The notes under the pieces: model-generated | What the model was told of the DNA's origin: nothing | What the model saw: only the letters and a program-made list of their open reading frames with translations | Database searches by the model: none | In this document: one piece after another, positions 29,658 through 37,921 of the stretch | How positions within the stretch are numbered: the stretch's first letter is position 1 | Layout of the letters: the number at the start of each line of letters is the position of its first letter | NCBI GenBank assembly: GCA_019163175.1 | Contig: JAFLKN010000040.1 | Coordinates: 1-58,787, forward strand | Length of the DNA stretch: 58,787 bases | Source: Prolixibacteraceae bacterium | Lineage (GTDB): Bacteria > Bacteroidota > Bacteroidia > Bacteroidales > Prolixibacteraceae | Direction: 5' to 3' | Position numbers and translations under genes: made by a program

Positions 29658-29892
29658 GTAATAAAACTTAAATTTAAGCGAATGATAAAAACGAATTGGT
29701 ATTATTCCTGTTTACGACTAATTCTATAGGGTAGTATGCCTTAATTTTTTAGTCTGTTTTTGCATAGTCACCATCGGCAGCTTAGGTATTTGTTTTACGA
29801 AGATCATTTTGAGCAATATCGGTGAGATAATCAAGTATTTGAAATAGATTTGCGATTACAAAAAAACTGATAACCCTAAATCATTGATTACG
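29658..29892 (+). promoter_or_regulatory. Gap before GH97 with a possible Bacteroidota -7 box
   Basis: AT-rich 235-base gap downstream of the terminator. TAGATTTG at 29845-29852 matches the Bacteroidota -7 consensus TAnnTTTG and lies 41 bases before the chosen ATG. No TTG at the expected -33 spacing is present; the nearest, at 29809, is too far. The position after a terminator makes a promoter likely, but this box is weak evidence. I see nothing else in the gap. Confidence 0.4.
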
Positions 29893-31812
29893 ATGAAAAA
29901 TAACCTTCTAGCAACTCTACTAATTTTCTTGTTGATTTCATTTCAAAATCTAAATGCAGAGGAAATCAAGGCTCTGCGCTCGCCAAACGGAAATCTTGAA
30001 GTTGTAATTCAACTTTCGAAGGAAAGTGAACTGACTTATTCATTTAAAGCTGAAAAAAAAGTTCTTATTGATAATTCTCCGCTGGGATATGCGATTGAGA
30101 ACAAACGTATCTTACCTTCTGAAGGTTGGAAATTAGAGAATCTAAAGCAAAATTCAGTAAGTTCAGAATGGAAGCCTGTTTGGGGCAAGCGTGCGTTGGT
30201 GCCCGAAAAATACAATGAGTTCATTCTCGATTTGCAAGGTACCGATACTTCTGTCCTTCATTCATTGCGGCTCGAAGTCCGGGCTTATAATGATGGGGTT
30301 GCATTTCGCTACTCCATTCCTTCCGGCGAAAAGAATACCGCAATAGCATCTGCTGAGTTAACAAATTTCAATTTTGCCAACGATTATACGGCATGGTTTT
30401 ATAACGGTGAAAATGCAAATATTGGCCCAGAAAAGCTTTCGGAAACCAACGGAAAGAGGTTTCCTGTGATGACAATCATGGCCGATAAAGACAATTTCCT
30501 TGCCATTCACGAAGCCGATCTTACAACAGGCGATCCATTGGTTCTTGAGTCGAAATTAAATAGTACCATTTTTTCTGTGCTTTCGGTTCCGGGTAAGCTC
30601 GAAGCCGGATTTCACTCGGCATGGCGGGTAATCCTCTACGGAAAAACACCCGGCGCTTTGGTCGATTCACATTTAATCGAATTGTTAAATCCTCCGGCTG
30701 AAGACGATTATTCTTGGGTGAAGCCTGGCGTCGCAGTTTGGGATTGGCGGATAGACGGAGCACAGGTTGATGGGTTTACCTATAAAATGAATTACCCGTC
30801 GTGGGTTCGGATGGTTGACTTCGCTGCCGAAAATAACATTCGTTATCTCGTTCTCGATGCAAACTGGTATGGCCCTGAACACGAGTCAGAATCTGATCCG
30901 GTAAAAGGAGATAAAGCCAGTGATGTTCGGCGATTGCTTCAGTATGGAAAAGAAAAAGGTGTTGGAATTTGGCTCTACCTGAACGATGTGGGTGGTCGGA
31001 AATTCCCGATTGAGCAAACATTGAAACAATACGGTGACTGGGGAGCTGCAGGTATCAAATATGGATTTATGAAAGGTACTCCGGCTGAAAAAAATGCGTG
31101 GACACGAAAAATTACTGAACTTTGTGCTCAAAATCATCTGCTTTGCGATTTCCACGACGGCCCGGTACATCCTTACGGGCAAATGCGCACTTTCCCCAAT
31201 GCCGTAACCCGTGAGTTCTGTCATGCCCAGCTCGATGCGCACCGTGTTTTTGTTCCCTCCACTTTTGTCACCTCAGTTTTTGTAAATATGGTGGCCGGTC
31301 CAATAGATATGAACAACGGAATGTTCGACCTTCGCCAAGGAAAAACGACCCGGGTCGATGAAAATCAACCGGTTCCGTCAACACTGGTTTCGGAGGCAGC
31401 ACGCACACTGATTGTCTTTTCGGGCGCCACCATCATCCCCGACATTCCAGAATACTACAAAAAATACCCCGATTTACTCCGGTTTATTGCAGCCCAAAAA
31501 ATGCCTTGGCACGAAAGTAAAACGCTCGGTGGCGAAATTGGGAAATACATTATTATGGCACGTCAGGCATCCGATAATACCTGGCTTGTTGGCGCTGCTA
31601 CAAACGAAGATTCACGGGAACTTGATATTCCGTTGAGTTTCCTGAAATCCGGAAAATTTGAAGTGACAATTATTCAGGATGGCGAGATTGCCCATTACCT
31701 TACCAATAGGGAAGTGATGAAAGTTCAAAAACAGATTCTAAAATCGAAAGATAAAGTTCGTGTGAAACTTGCAGCAGGTGGAGGCGCTTGTTTAATAATT
31801 AAACCAATATAA
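29893..31812 (+). CDS. GH97-family glycoside hydrolase with non-standard catalytic residues
   Basis: ATG 29893 (639 residues) is preferred to the TTG at 29884; the signal peptide is MKNNLLATLLIFLLISFQNL. The layout is that of GH97: N-terminal super-sandwich (SPNGNLEVVIQLS, YNDGVAFRY), a catalytic (beta/alpha)8 barrel (WDWRIDGAQ, YLVLDANWYG), and a C-terminal sheet. GH97 enzymes are alpha-glucosidases or alpha-galactosidases needing calcium. In retaining members, as I recall, the nucleophile is an Asp in a K-x-D-F strand motif; here the equivalent strand reads GIKYGFM with Gly391. The following TREFCHAQLD has Leu447 where many members have Glu. It may use other residues or have a new activity. 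It is the first gene after the terminator. Confidence 0.85.
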   Translation: MKNNLLATLLIFLLISFQNLNAEEIKALRSPNGNLEVVIQLSKESELTYSFKAEKKVLIDNSPLGYAIENKRILPSEGWKLENLKQNSVSSEWKPVWGKRALVPEKYNEFILDLQGTDTSVLHSLRLEVRAYNDGVAFRYSIPSGEKNTAIASAELTNFNFANDYTAWFYNGENANIGPEKLSETNGKRFPVMTIMADKDNFLAIHEADLTTGDPLVLESKLNSTIFSVLSVPGKLEAGFHSAWRVILYGKTPGALVDSHLIELLNPPAEDDYSWVKPGVAVWDWRIDGAQVDGFTYKMNYPSWVRMVDFAAENNIRYLVLDANWYGPEHESESDPVKGDKASDVRRLLQYGKEKGVGIWLYLNDVGGRKFPIEQTLKQYGDWGAAGIKYGFMKGTPAEKNAWTRKITELCAQNHLLCDFHDGPVHPYGQMRTFPNAVTREFCHAQLDAHRVFVPSTFVTSVFVNMVAGPIDMNNGMFDLRQGKTTRVDENQPVPSTLVSEAARTLIVFSGATIIPDIPEYYKKYPDLLRFIAAQKMPWHESKTLGGEIGKYIIMARQASDNTWLVGAATNEDSRELDIPLSFLKSGKFEVTIIQDGEIAHYLTNREVMKVQKQILKSKDKVRVKLAAGGGACLIIKPI

Positions 31813-31828
31813 CGCAAAATTTTTACGA

Positions 31829-32911
31829 ATGAAAAATATACCCATTGTCATAGTTTTAGTTGTTTTCGGATTTATTTCCTGCGCACAGAAAAAGAATGTC
31901 GTTCCTGCCGGAGAATTGGATATTCAATCCATGATTCAGCCCATTCCGGCAACGGCAAAATTCATTAACGACACTTCTTATATCTGGTGCGGGACGCTGG
32001 TCAAGTCGCACATCGACCTGAAATACCACCTATTTTATTCCCGATGGCCAAGAAAATACGGAATGTCGGCCTGGGTAACCAGTTCAGAGGTGGCTCATGC
32101 CGTTTCCGATTCACCTTTCGGTCCGTTTCAGTTTAAAGATGTTACATTGCCACATCGTGGTGCTGAATACTGGGATGGAATGTACACCCACAATCCGACG
32201 GTTCATTTCTTCAATGGTAAATATTACCTGTACTATGCCGGAAATTTTGGCGATGGCAAAATAACCAGTCCGCAACTCAACTGGACACATCGCAACAACC
32301 AGCGCATCGGGGTTGCCATTGCCGACGATCCCAATGGTCCATGGAAACGGTTTGATCAGCCAATCATCGATATTTCTCAGGATACTTCGGCCCACGATGC
32401 ACAAATGGTGGCCAATCCTTCGGTTACCCAAATGCCCGATGGTCGTTTTCTGATGGTTTACAAGGCAGTTGCCCGTAAAAAACCACAGCCTTTTGGTGGT
32501 CCGGTGGTTCATCTTACGGCTATTGCTGACAAACCTGATGGCCCCTTCGTCAAACAAAACAAACCGATTTTTACTGCTGAAAATGTGGACTTTCCTGCAG
32601 AAGACCCGTTTGTGTGGTATCAGGACAATTGTTATTATGCGATAGTTAAAGACATGAAAGGCGCCTTTACCAGTGCCGGTCGCAGTCTGGTGCTTTTTTA
32701 TTCGCCCGATGGTCTGGATTGGAAACTGGCCAAACATCCGTTGGTTTCTACTTTGAATATAAAAATGGCCGATGGTTCAATTAAAAAGCTGGAAGCACTG
32801 GAAAGGCCGCAATTGTTCTTTGAAAATGGTAAACTGGTCGCCTTACTTTGTGCTGTCAACGAAACACAGGGGCATTCGTATAATGTGCAGATACCGCTGA
32901 AGCAACCCTGA
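31829..32911 (+). CDS. Stand-alone five-bladed-propeller glycosidase-like lipoprotein
   Basis: A 360-residue protein with lipobox GFISC (cysteine near residue 19), so probably membrane-anchored. It consists of one GH43/GH117-like five-bladed propeller: TAKFINDTSYIWCGTLVKSH, THNPTVHFFNGKYYLYYAG, AEDPFVWYQDNCYYAI, ERPQLFFENGKLVALL. It is about 85% identical by eye to the N-terminal half of the fusion protein at 15504, but stops at VQIPLKQP without a GH29 domain. The order AEDPF resembles the conserved acidic positions of the clan, but I cannot assign catalytic residues. Substrate unknown. The gene follows GH97 by 16 bases. Confidence 0.8.
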   Translation: MKNIPIVIVLVVFGFISCAQKKNVVPAGELDIQSMIQPIPATAKFINDTSYIWCGTLVKSHIDLKYHLFYSRWPRKYGMSAWVTSSEVAHAVSDSPFGPFQFKDVTLPHRGAEYWDGMYTHNPTVHFFNGKYYLYYAGNFGDGKITSPQLNWTHRNNQRIGVAIADDPNGPWKRFDQPIIDISQDTSAHDAQMVANPSVTQMPDGRFLMVYKAVARKKPQPFGGPVVHLTAIADKPDGPFVKQNKPIFTAENVDFPAEDPFVWYQDNCYYAIVKDMKGAFTSAGRSLVLFYSPDGLDWKLAKHPLVSTLNIKMADGSIKKLEALERPQLFFENGKLVALLCAVNETQGHSYNVQIPLKQP

Positions 32912-32974
32912 AAGGGTTGAATTTCTTCAGGATAGATTAAATAAGATTTAAACAGCTTTTAAAACCATTTTAAA

Positions 32975-35308
32975 ATGAATCTGTCAAACCTTTCCTTCAA
33001 AATCCTTTCCCTAATTTGGATATGGAACAGTGGAACCGTCTCCGGACAAATTCCTGACCTGAAATCATACAATGTAATCTGGACCACCCAAAGTCAAAAT
33101 TCATCCGGATCGATGCCCTGTGGTGGTGGAGATATTGGCCTGAATGTGTGGGTTGAAAATGGCGAAATCCTGTTTTACCTTTCACGGAGCGGCGCTTTCG
33201 ACGAAAATAATGTATTTCCAAAGTTTGGCAGGGTTCGGGTGAAGTTGACTCCCAATCCGTTTGAAGCCGGTGAATTTCGTCAGGAACTGAAACTGAAGGA
33301 AGGATATGTTGAAATTTCAGGCAAGAAAGAGGGCAGGAGTTCGTTGGTGAAAATTTGGGTCGATGTTTTTCGCCCGGTGGTGCATGTGGAGACGGAAAGC
33401 AGTCTGCCTGTAACTGTTGAAGCCATTTATGAAAGCTGGCGAACCAGCGATTTGGAATGGACAAATCCCCGTCAGACCAACGCCAGTTTGGGTTTTCGCG
33501 ATGCACCGATGAAGGCCGTTATCCGCGCAGATTCGATTGGATTCGACGAAAACAAGGTGCTTTTTTATCACCGTAACCGCGACGAATCGTTGTTCTACAT
33601 CACCTTAAAACAACAGGGATTAGAGTCTATTAAGGACCAGCTTTGGAATCCGCTCAAAAACCTGACCTTCGGTGGAATGATGGTTGGCGAAAATATGAAA
33701 CCTGCCGGAACAACTTCAGGAAAATATACCGATACCGAGTTTAAAGGATGGAAGCTTCAAACTGTAAAACCTGCAAAAAAGAACCACCTGAAAGTTTATT
33801 TGCATATTGAGAATTCGCCTTCAGTTGAAGCCTGGAAAAACGGATTAACTCAAATCGAAAAAGAAAGTACTACCGCTCAAAAAACTGCATTTTCCAAAAC
33901 CCTTAAATGGTGGAGTGATTTCTGGAACCGCAGTTACATCGCCATTAATCCGGACAAACCGGATGCAAATTCTCCCGAATGGCAGGTGGGACGCAACTAC
34001 CAGCTTTTCCGCTACCAGTTGGGGTGCAACGCCTACGGAAAATATCCCACCAAATTCAACGGCGGACTGTTTACTTTCGACCCTTCGTATGTCGATAAAA
34101 ACCTGCCATTTACACCCGACCACCGCAACTGGGGTGGAGGTACGCATACCGCGCAAAATCAGCGATTAGTTTATTTCCCGATGTTCAAAAGTGGCGATAT
34201 CGATCTGTTGCCATCGCAACTCAATTTTTATTTGCAGGCTTTGGGAAATGCAGAGAAACGTACCGAATTTTACTGGGGTCACAAAGGCGCATCGTTTACT
34301 GAACAGTTGGAACAATTTGGTTTACCGCTGGCTACTTCCTACGGTTGGAACCGTCCGGAGAATTTTCCAAAAGGCTTGGAATACAATTACTGGCTCGAAT
34401 ATTTGTGGGATACGCAAATGGAATTTTGCCTGATGATGCTCGATGTGGAAAGATTTACCGGACAGGACATTTCAAAATACATTCCTTTCATCGAAAGCTG
34501 CCTGACCTTTTTTGATGAGCATTACCAAAAGGAGGCGCTATTACGAAGCAAACAGGCTTTGGATGGCGATGGAAAGCTGATTTTGTATCCCGGAACCGGA
34601 GCCGAAACCTACAAAATGGCCTACAATTCAACATCGACCATTGCCGGTTTGCAAACCGTTTTAACCCGTTTGCTTGAACTTCCGGAGAAATATGTTTCAG
34701 CAGAAAAACGCCAGCGTTGGGAAGGTATGTTAAAACGCATTCCAGCCATTGCTTTCCGCGAAAAAGAGGGACACAAAACCATTTCGCCCGCATGGACCTG
34801 GGCACGAATCAATAATCAGGAAATTCCGCAATTGTACCCGGTTTTTCCTTATGGAATGTATGGAATTGGTAAGCCCGATTTGGATATTGCCATTAACACG
34901 TGGAAATACGGAACCGATGTGCCCATTCAGAAAAATCATATCAGCTGGCATCAGGATGCCATTTTTTGCGCCCGCCTTGGTTTGACTGACGAAGCAGCTG
35001 CCATTACCATTAAAAAACTTCAGGATTCGGAAAGGCGATTTCCAACTTTCTGGGGGCCGGGGCATGACTGGGTTCCCGACCACAACTGGGGTGGCAGCGG
35101 CATGATTGGCCTTCAGGAAATGCTGATGCAAACCGTTGATAAAAAGATTTACTTGTTTCCGGCATGGCCGAAAGAATGGGATGTTTCTTTTAAATTGCAT
35201 GCACCTTTCAATACAACAGTTGAAGGAGCTTTGCAAGGAGGAAAGATTGTTACGTTGAAAGTAACTCCCGAATCGCGTCGAAGTGATATAGAAATTATGC
35301 TGAAATAA
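32975..35308 (+). CDS. DUF5703-domain protein with (alpha/alpha)6 barrel, GH95-like relative
   Basis: A 777-residue secreted protein (signal segment to about residue 24). The N-terminal beta-sandwich carries the DUF5703 signature: YNVIWTTQSQNSSGSMPCGG, GDIGLNVWVENGEILFYLSR and SGAFDENN. An (alpha/alpha)6-barrel half follows with KFNGGLFTFDP, WGGGTHTAQNQRLVYFPMFK and HNWGGSGMIGLQEMLMQ, and a short C-terminal sheet. The fold and the pairing with the next gene suggest a relative of GH95 (alpha-L-fucosidase/galactosidase). No activity can be assigned from sequence. The stop is six bases before the GH95-like gene, so the two are surely co-transcribed. Confidence 0.75.
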   Translation: MNLSNLSFKILSLIWIWNSGTVSGQIPDLKSYNVIWTTQSQNSSGSMPCGGGDIGLNVWVENGEILFYLSRSGAFDENNVFPKFGRVRVKLTPNPFEAGEFRQELKLKEGYVEISGKKEGRSSLVKIWVDVFRPVVHVETESSLPVTVEAIYESWRTSDLEWTNPRQTNASLGFRDAPMKAVIRADSIGFDENKVLFYHRNRDESLFYITLKQQGLESIKDQLWNPLKNLTFGGMMVGENMKPAGTTSGKYTDTEFKGWKLQTVKPAKKNHLKVYLHIENSPSVEAWKNGLTQIEKESTTAQKTAFSKTLKWWSDFWNRSYIAINPDKPDANSPEWQVGRNYQLFRYQLGCNAYGKYPTKFNGGLFTFDPSYVDKNLPFTPDHRNWGGGTHTAQNQRLVYFPMFKSGDIDLLPSQLNFYLQALGNAEKRTEFYWGHKGASFTEQLEQFGLPLATSYGWNRPENFPKGLEYNYWLEYLWDTQMEFCLMMLDVERFTGQDISKYIPFIESCLTFFDEHYQKEALLRSKQALDGDGKLILYPGTGAETYKMAYNSTSTIAGLQTVLTRLLELPEKYVSAEKRQRWEGMLKRIPAIAFREKEGHKTISPAWTWARINNQEIPQLYPVFPYGMYGIGKPDLDIAINTWKYGTDVPIQKNHISWHQDAIFCARLGLTDEAAAITIKKLQDSERRFPTFWGPGHDWVPDHNWGGSGMIGLQEMLMQTVDKKIYLFPAWPKEWDVSFKLHAPFNTTVEGALQGGKIVTLKVTPESRRSDIEIMLK

Positions 35309-35314
35309 AAAGAA

Positions 35315-37855
35315 ATGAGATTAAAAAAATACTCAACATCCGCAGTTGTTTTGGTTCTCTTTTCAATTTTGACAACAGGTTTTGTGAATGGGCAGAATCC
35401 GCTTTTCAAAGTTGAATCCAATTACCTTTCGAGGCACGATATCGTTTATCAGACTCCCGCTTACGAGGGCTTTGAAGGATTTCCACTCGGGAACGGCGAT
35501 TTGGGCGGAATGGTCTGGAATACCGGCAATGGGATTGAAGTTCAGATGAATAAAAATGACTTGTTTGACCAGTCGCACGAAGAAAACCGTTCAACATTGC
35601 GGGGCGGGGTCCGATTGAATATCGATTTTGGCGCACCCGGGTTTGACTGGATGTATCTTGATGATTTCGACGGAAGGTTATCGTTGCAAAACGCAGAAGT
35701 AACGCTAAAAGCAAAAACTCCTTTTATGGAGAATAGCGTGATTTCATGGGTTGCCCCCGGAAAAAATGTGTGGTGTTTTCAAATAAAATCAAAAAGTTCC
35801 GACCTTCTGAAAGACGGCACTAAAATTCGCGTTTCACTCGAACGCTGGGGTAGCCGCGCGTTCCCGGGTTGGTACGGTTATTTTTCGAAAGATACCAAGA
35901 GTGGACTGGGGAACACCAAATCCCTTTTGAATGGCAACGACCTGATTTTGGAGGAATCGTTCGGTGGACTTCATTTTTCGGTAGCTTGTCGCATTTTGGG
36001 TGAAGAAACGGTTCCTGAAATTGTAAGTTCGAATCGTTTGGAACTGAATTCAACAGGCAAACGTTCCGACCGTGATATTACTGTAATTGTTTCGATGGTC
36101 ACTTCCAACGAATCTGAAAATCCCACCAAATCAGTCCTACAACTGCTCGATGAATTTGAAAAACAGTCGGTGAGCAAAGAAAAAGAAGTCCATCAGCTTT
36201 GGTGGAAAAATTTCTGGGAACAGTCATTTGTGCATCTGGAAGACGATTACATCGAAAACATTTATTACCTGCGCCGCTACCTGATGGCCAGTTCGTCGCG
36301 GGGTAAATTTCCTGTGGTTTTCAACGGTGGGTTGTGGACCTGGAACCACGATGTGCGCAACTGGGTAACTCCGCATCACTGGAACACGCAACAGCAATAC
36401 TGGGGACTTTGTGCCCAAAACGATTGCGAACTGATGCTTCCATACCTGAATACCTATTTCGGTTTAATGCCCAAAGCCGAAGAACACGCTAAAAAGAGGG
36501 GAGCCGAAAATGCCATTCTGTGGGCTGAACCGCATGACTTTTTTGGTAGTATGACTTTCTGGGAAAGGGGAGATATGCTCAATAATTTTACTCCGGCCAG
36601 CCAGATTGCTGGTTTGTTCTGGGAGTACTTTCAATACACTTCCGACACTGTTTTTCTTGCTGAAAAGGCCTATCCTTTTATGAAAAAAGCAGCGGAGTTT
36701 TACGTGCAGAAACTTCAATGGGACAGCCTGAAGAATGAATACTTCATTTTTCCGTCGCAGCCTTATGAAAATCCGCGTTCCAACAATCTTCGGAATCCGA
36801 TTACCGACAGAAACGTCATCCTCTCGAATTTTTCCTATTGTATAAATGCAGCCCGAATATTGAATGAAGATAAAGCAAAAATAAAAGAGTGGCAGCATAT
36901 TTTAGGCAGTCTCTGGCCAATTCCTTATCAAACTGTTCCTGATGAGGGTGAGGTAATTGCTCATGCGTGGTATCCTGATGGTGCAATTTTCCCCAAAATT
37001 GAAGAACGTGGAAAGTGGTTAAGCCACATGAGTGCAAGTACATCAGCTGTTTTTCCTGCCAACCTCGTCGGAATTGATTTAACCAATACCCGTGAGTACA
37101 AAGCAATGGTTAATATGATACGCCATCGTTCGCTTACGGTTAATGCCATTTCACCTGAACCTATTGTGGCAGCAAGGCTTGGCATGGGAAACGAAGTTTT
37201 AACGATGATGCAGAACGGAATCCGCCGTTTACAGCATTTTCCGCAGGGATTATTCTACAACATTGACCATTGGTACAACCTTTCGCGGTACATGGATTCA
37301 TTGAAAACTCCTGATATCAGCGCACAACGCGATTATATTTACGACGAAAGGTCGCATTACCCGAATAAATTGCCTGCCAAACCTTTTATTCAGTGTGGCC
37401 TCGAACCTCAAAGCATTTATGGTGCCGCGGTAAATGAAATGCTGCTGCAAAGTAACGAAGGGAAAATCAGGGTTTTTCCTGCTGTGCCCGACATCTGGGC
37501 AACTGCCTTTACATTGCTTGCAAGAGGTGCTTTTGTTGTTTCATCCGAAATTAGAAAAGATGGCACTATTCCGGGAGTTTATATAGAAAGTCGGAAAGGA
37601 AATGTTTGCCGCATGGTAAATCCCTGGCCTGGTTCCGAAGTTTCAGTGATGGATTTGACTGAACCGGGAAAGAAAATCAGGTATAAAACGGATGAAAAAA
37701 ATGGATTTGAATTTAAAACCTTGCCGGGGCATAATTATCTGATTGTTCCCAAAGGGAAAGAGAATATGTTGAAACAAACGGTTTTTGAAAGCAGTCCAAA
37801 TCAATCACCAAAAACATTTTATGAAGCGGTGTTGGGGAAAGGCAGAAATTTCTGA
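35315..37855 (+). CDS. GH95-like glycoside hydrolase
   Basis: An 846-residue secreted protein; the signal peptide ends near VNGQ (residue 27). The N-terminal sandwich has the GH95-type opening (GFEGFPLGNGDLGGMVWNTG, EVQMNKNDLFDQ). The (alpha/alpha)6 barrel contains FPVVFNGGLWTW, HHWNTQQQYWGLCAQNDCEL, HMSASTSAVFPANLVG and a substrate-side EPQSIYGAAVNEMLLQS, followed by a C-terminal sheet (GKIRVFPAVPDIW). Characterised GH95 enzymes remove alpha-1,2-L-fucose or alpha-L-galactose. The similarity to GH95 is at the distant level, and it may represent a neighbouring unnamed family. It is tightly coupled to the DUF5703 gene. Confidence 0.7.
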   Translation: MRLKKYSTSAVVLVLFSILTTGFVNGQNPLFKVESNYLSRHDIVYQTPAYEGFEGFPLGNGDLGGMVWNTGNGIEVQMNKNDLFDQSHEENRSTLRGGVRLNIDFGAPGFDWMYLDDFDGRLSLQNAEVTLKAKTPFMENSVISWVAPGKNVWCFQIKSKSSDLLKDGTKIRVSLERWGSRAFPGWYGYFSKDTKSGLGNTKSLLNGNDLILEESFGGLHFSVACRILGEETVPEIVSSNRLELNSTGKRSDRDITVIVSMVTSNESENPTKSVLQLLDEFEKQSVSKEKEVHQLWWKNFWEQSFVHLEDDYIENIYYLRRYLMASSSRGKFPVVFNGGLWTWNHDVRNWVTPHHWNTQQQYWGLCAQNDCELMLPYLNTYFGLMPKAEEHAKKRGAENAILWAEPHDFFGSMTFWERGDMLNNFTPASQIAGLFWEYFQYTSDTVFLAEKAYPFMKKAAEFYVQKLQWDSLKNEYFIFPSQPYENPRSNNLRNPITDRNVILSNFSYCINAARILNEDKAKIKEWQHILGSLWPIPYQTVPDEGEVIAHAWYPDGAIFPKIEERGKWLSHMSASTSAVFPANLVGIDLTNTREYKAMVNMIRHRSLTVNAISPEPIVAARLGMGNEVLTMMQNGIRRLQHFPQGLFYNIDHWYNLSRYMDSLKTPDISAQRDYIYDERSHYPNKLPAKPFIQCGLEPQSIYGAAVNEMLLQSNEGKIRVFPAVPDIWATAFTLLARGAFVVSSEIRKDGTIPGVYIESRKGNVCRMVNPWPGSEVSVMDLTEPGKKIRYKTDEKNGFEFKTLPGHNYLIVPKGKENMLKQTVFESSPNQSPKTFYEAVLGKGRNF

Positions 37856-37893
37856 TTTACGGTTTTAAAAAGTACCATATTCTCAATAACAGG

Positions 37894-37901
37894 TATCTTT
37901 G
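37894..37901 (+). promoter_or_regulatory. Possible -7 promoter box upstream of the beta-helix gene
   Basis: TATCTTTG fits the Bacteroidota -7 consensus TAnnTTTG and lies 20 bases before ATG 37922 in a 66-base gap. No clear -33 TTG is seen at the usual spacing, so this is only a candidate for an internal promoter. Confidence 0.35.
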
Positions 37902-37921
37902 AGTAAATAATAATTATTCGC

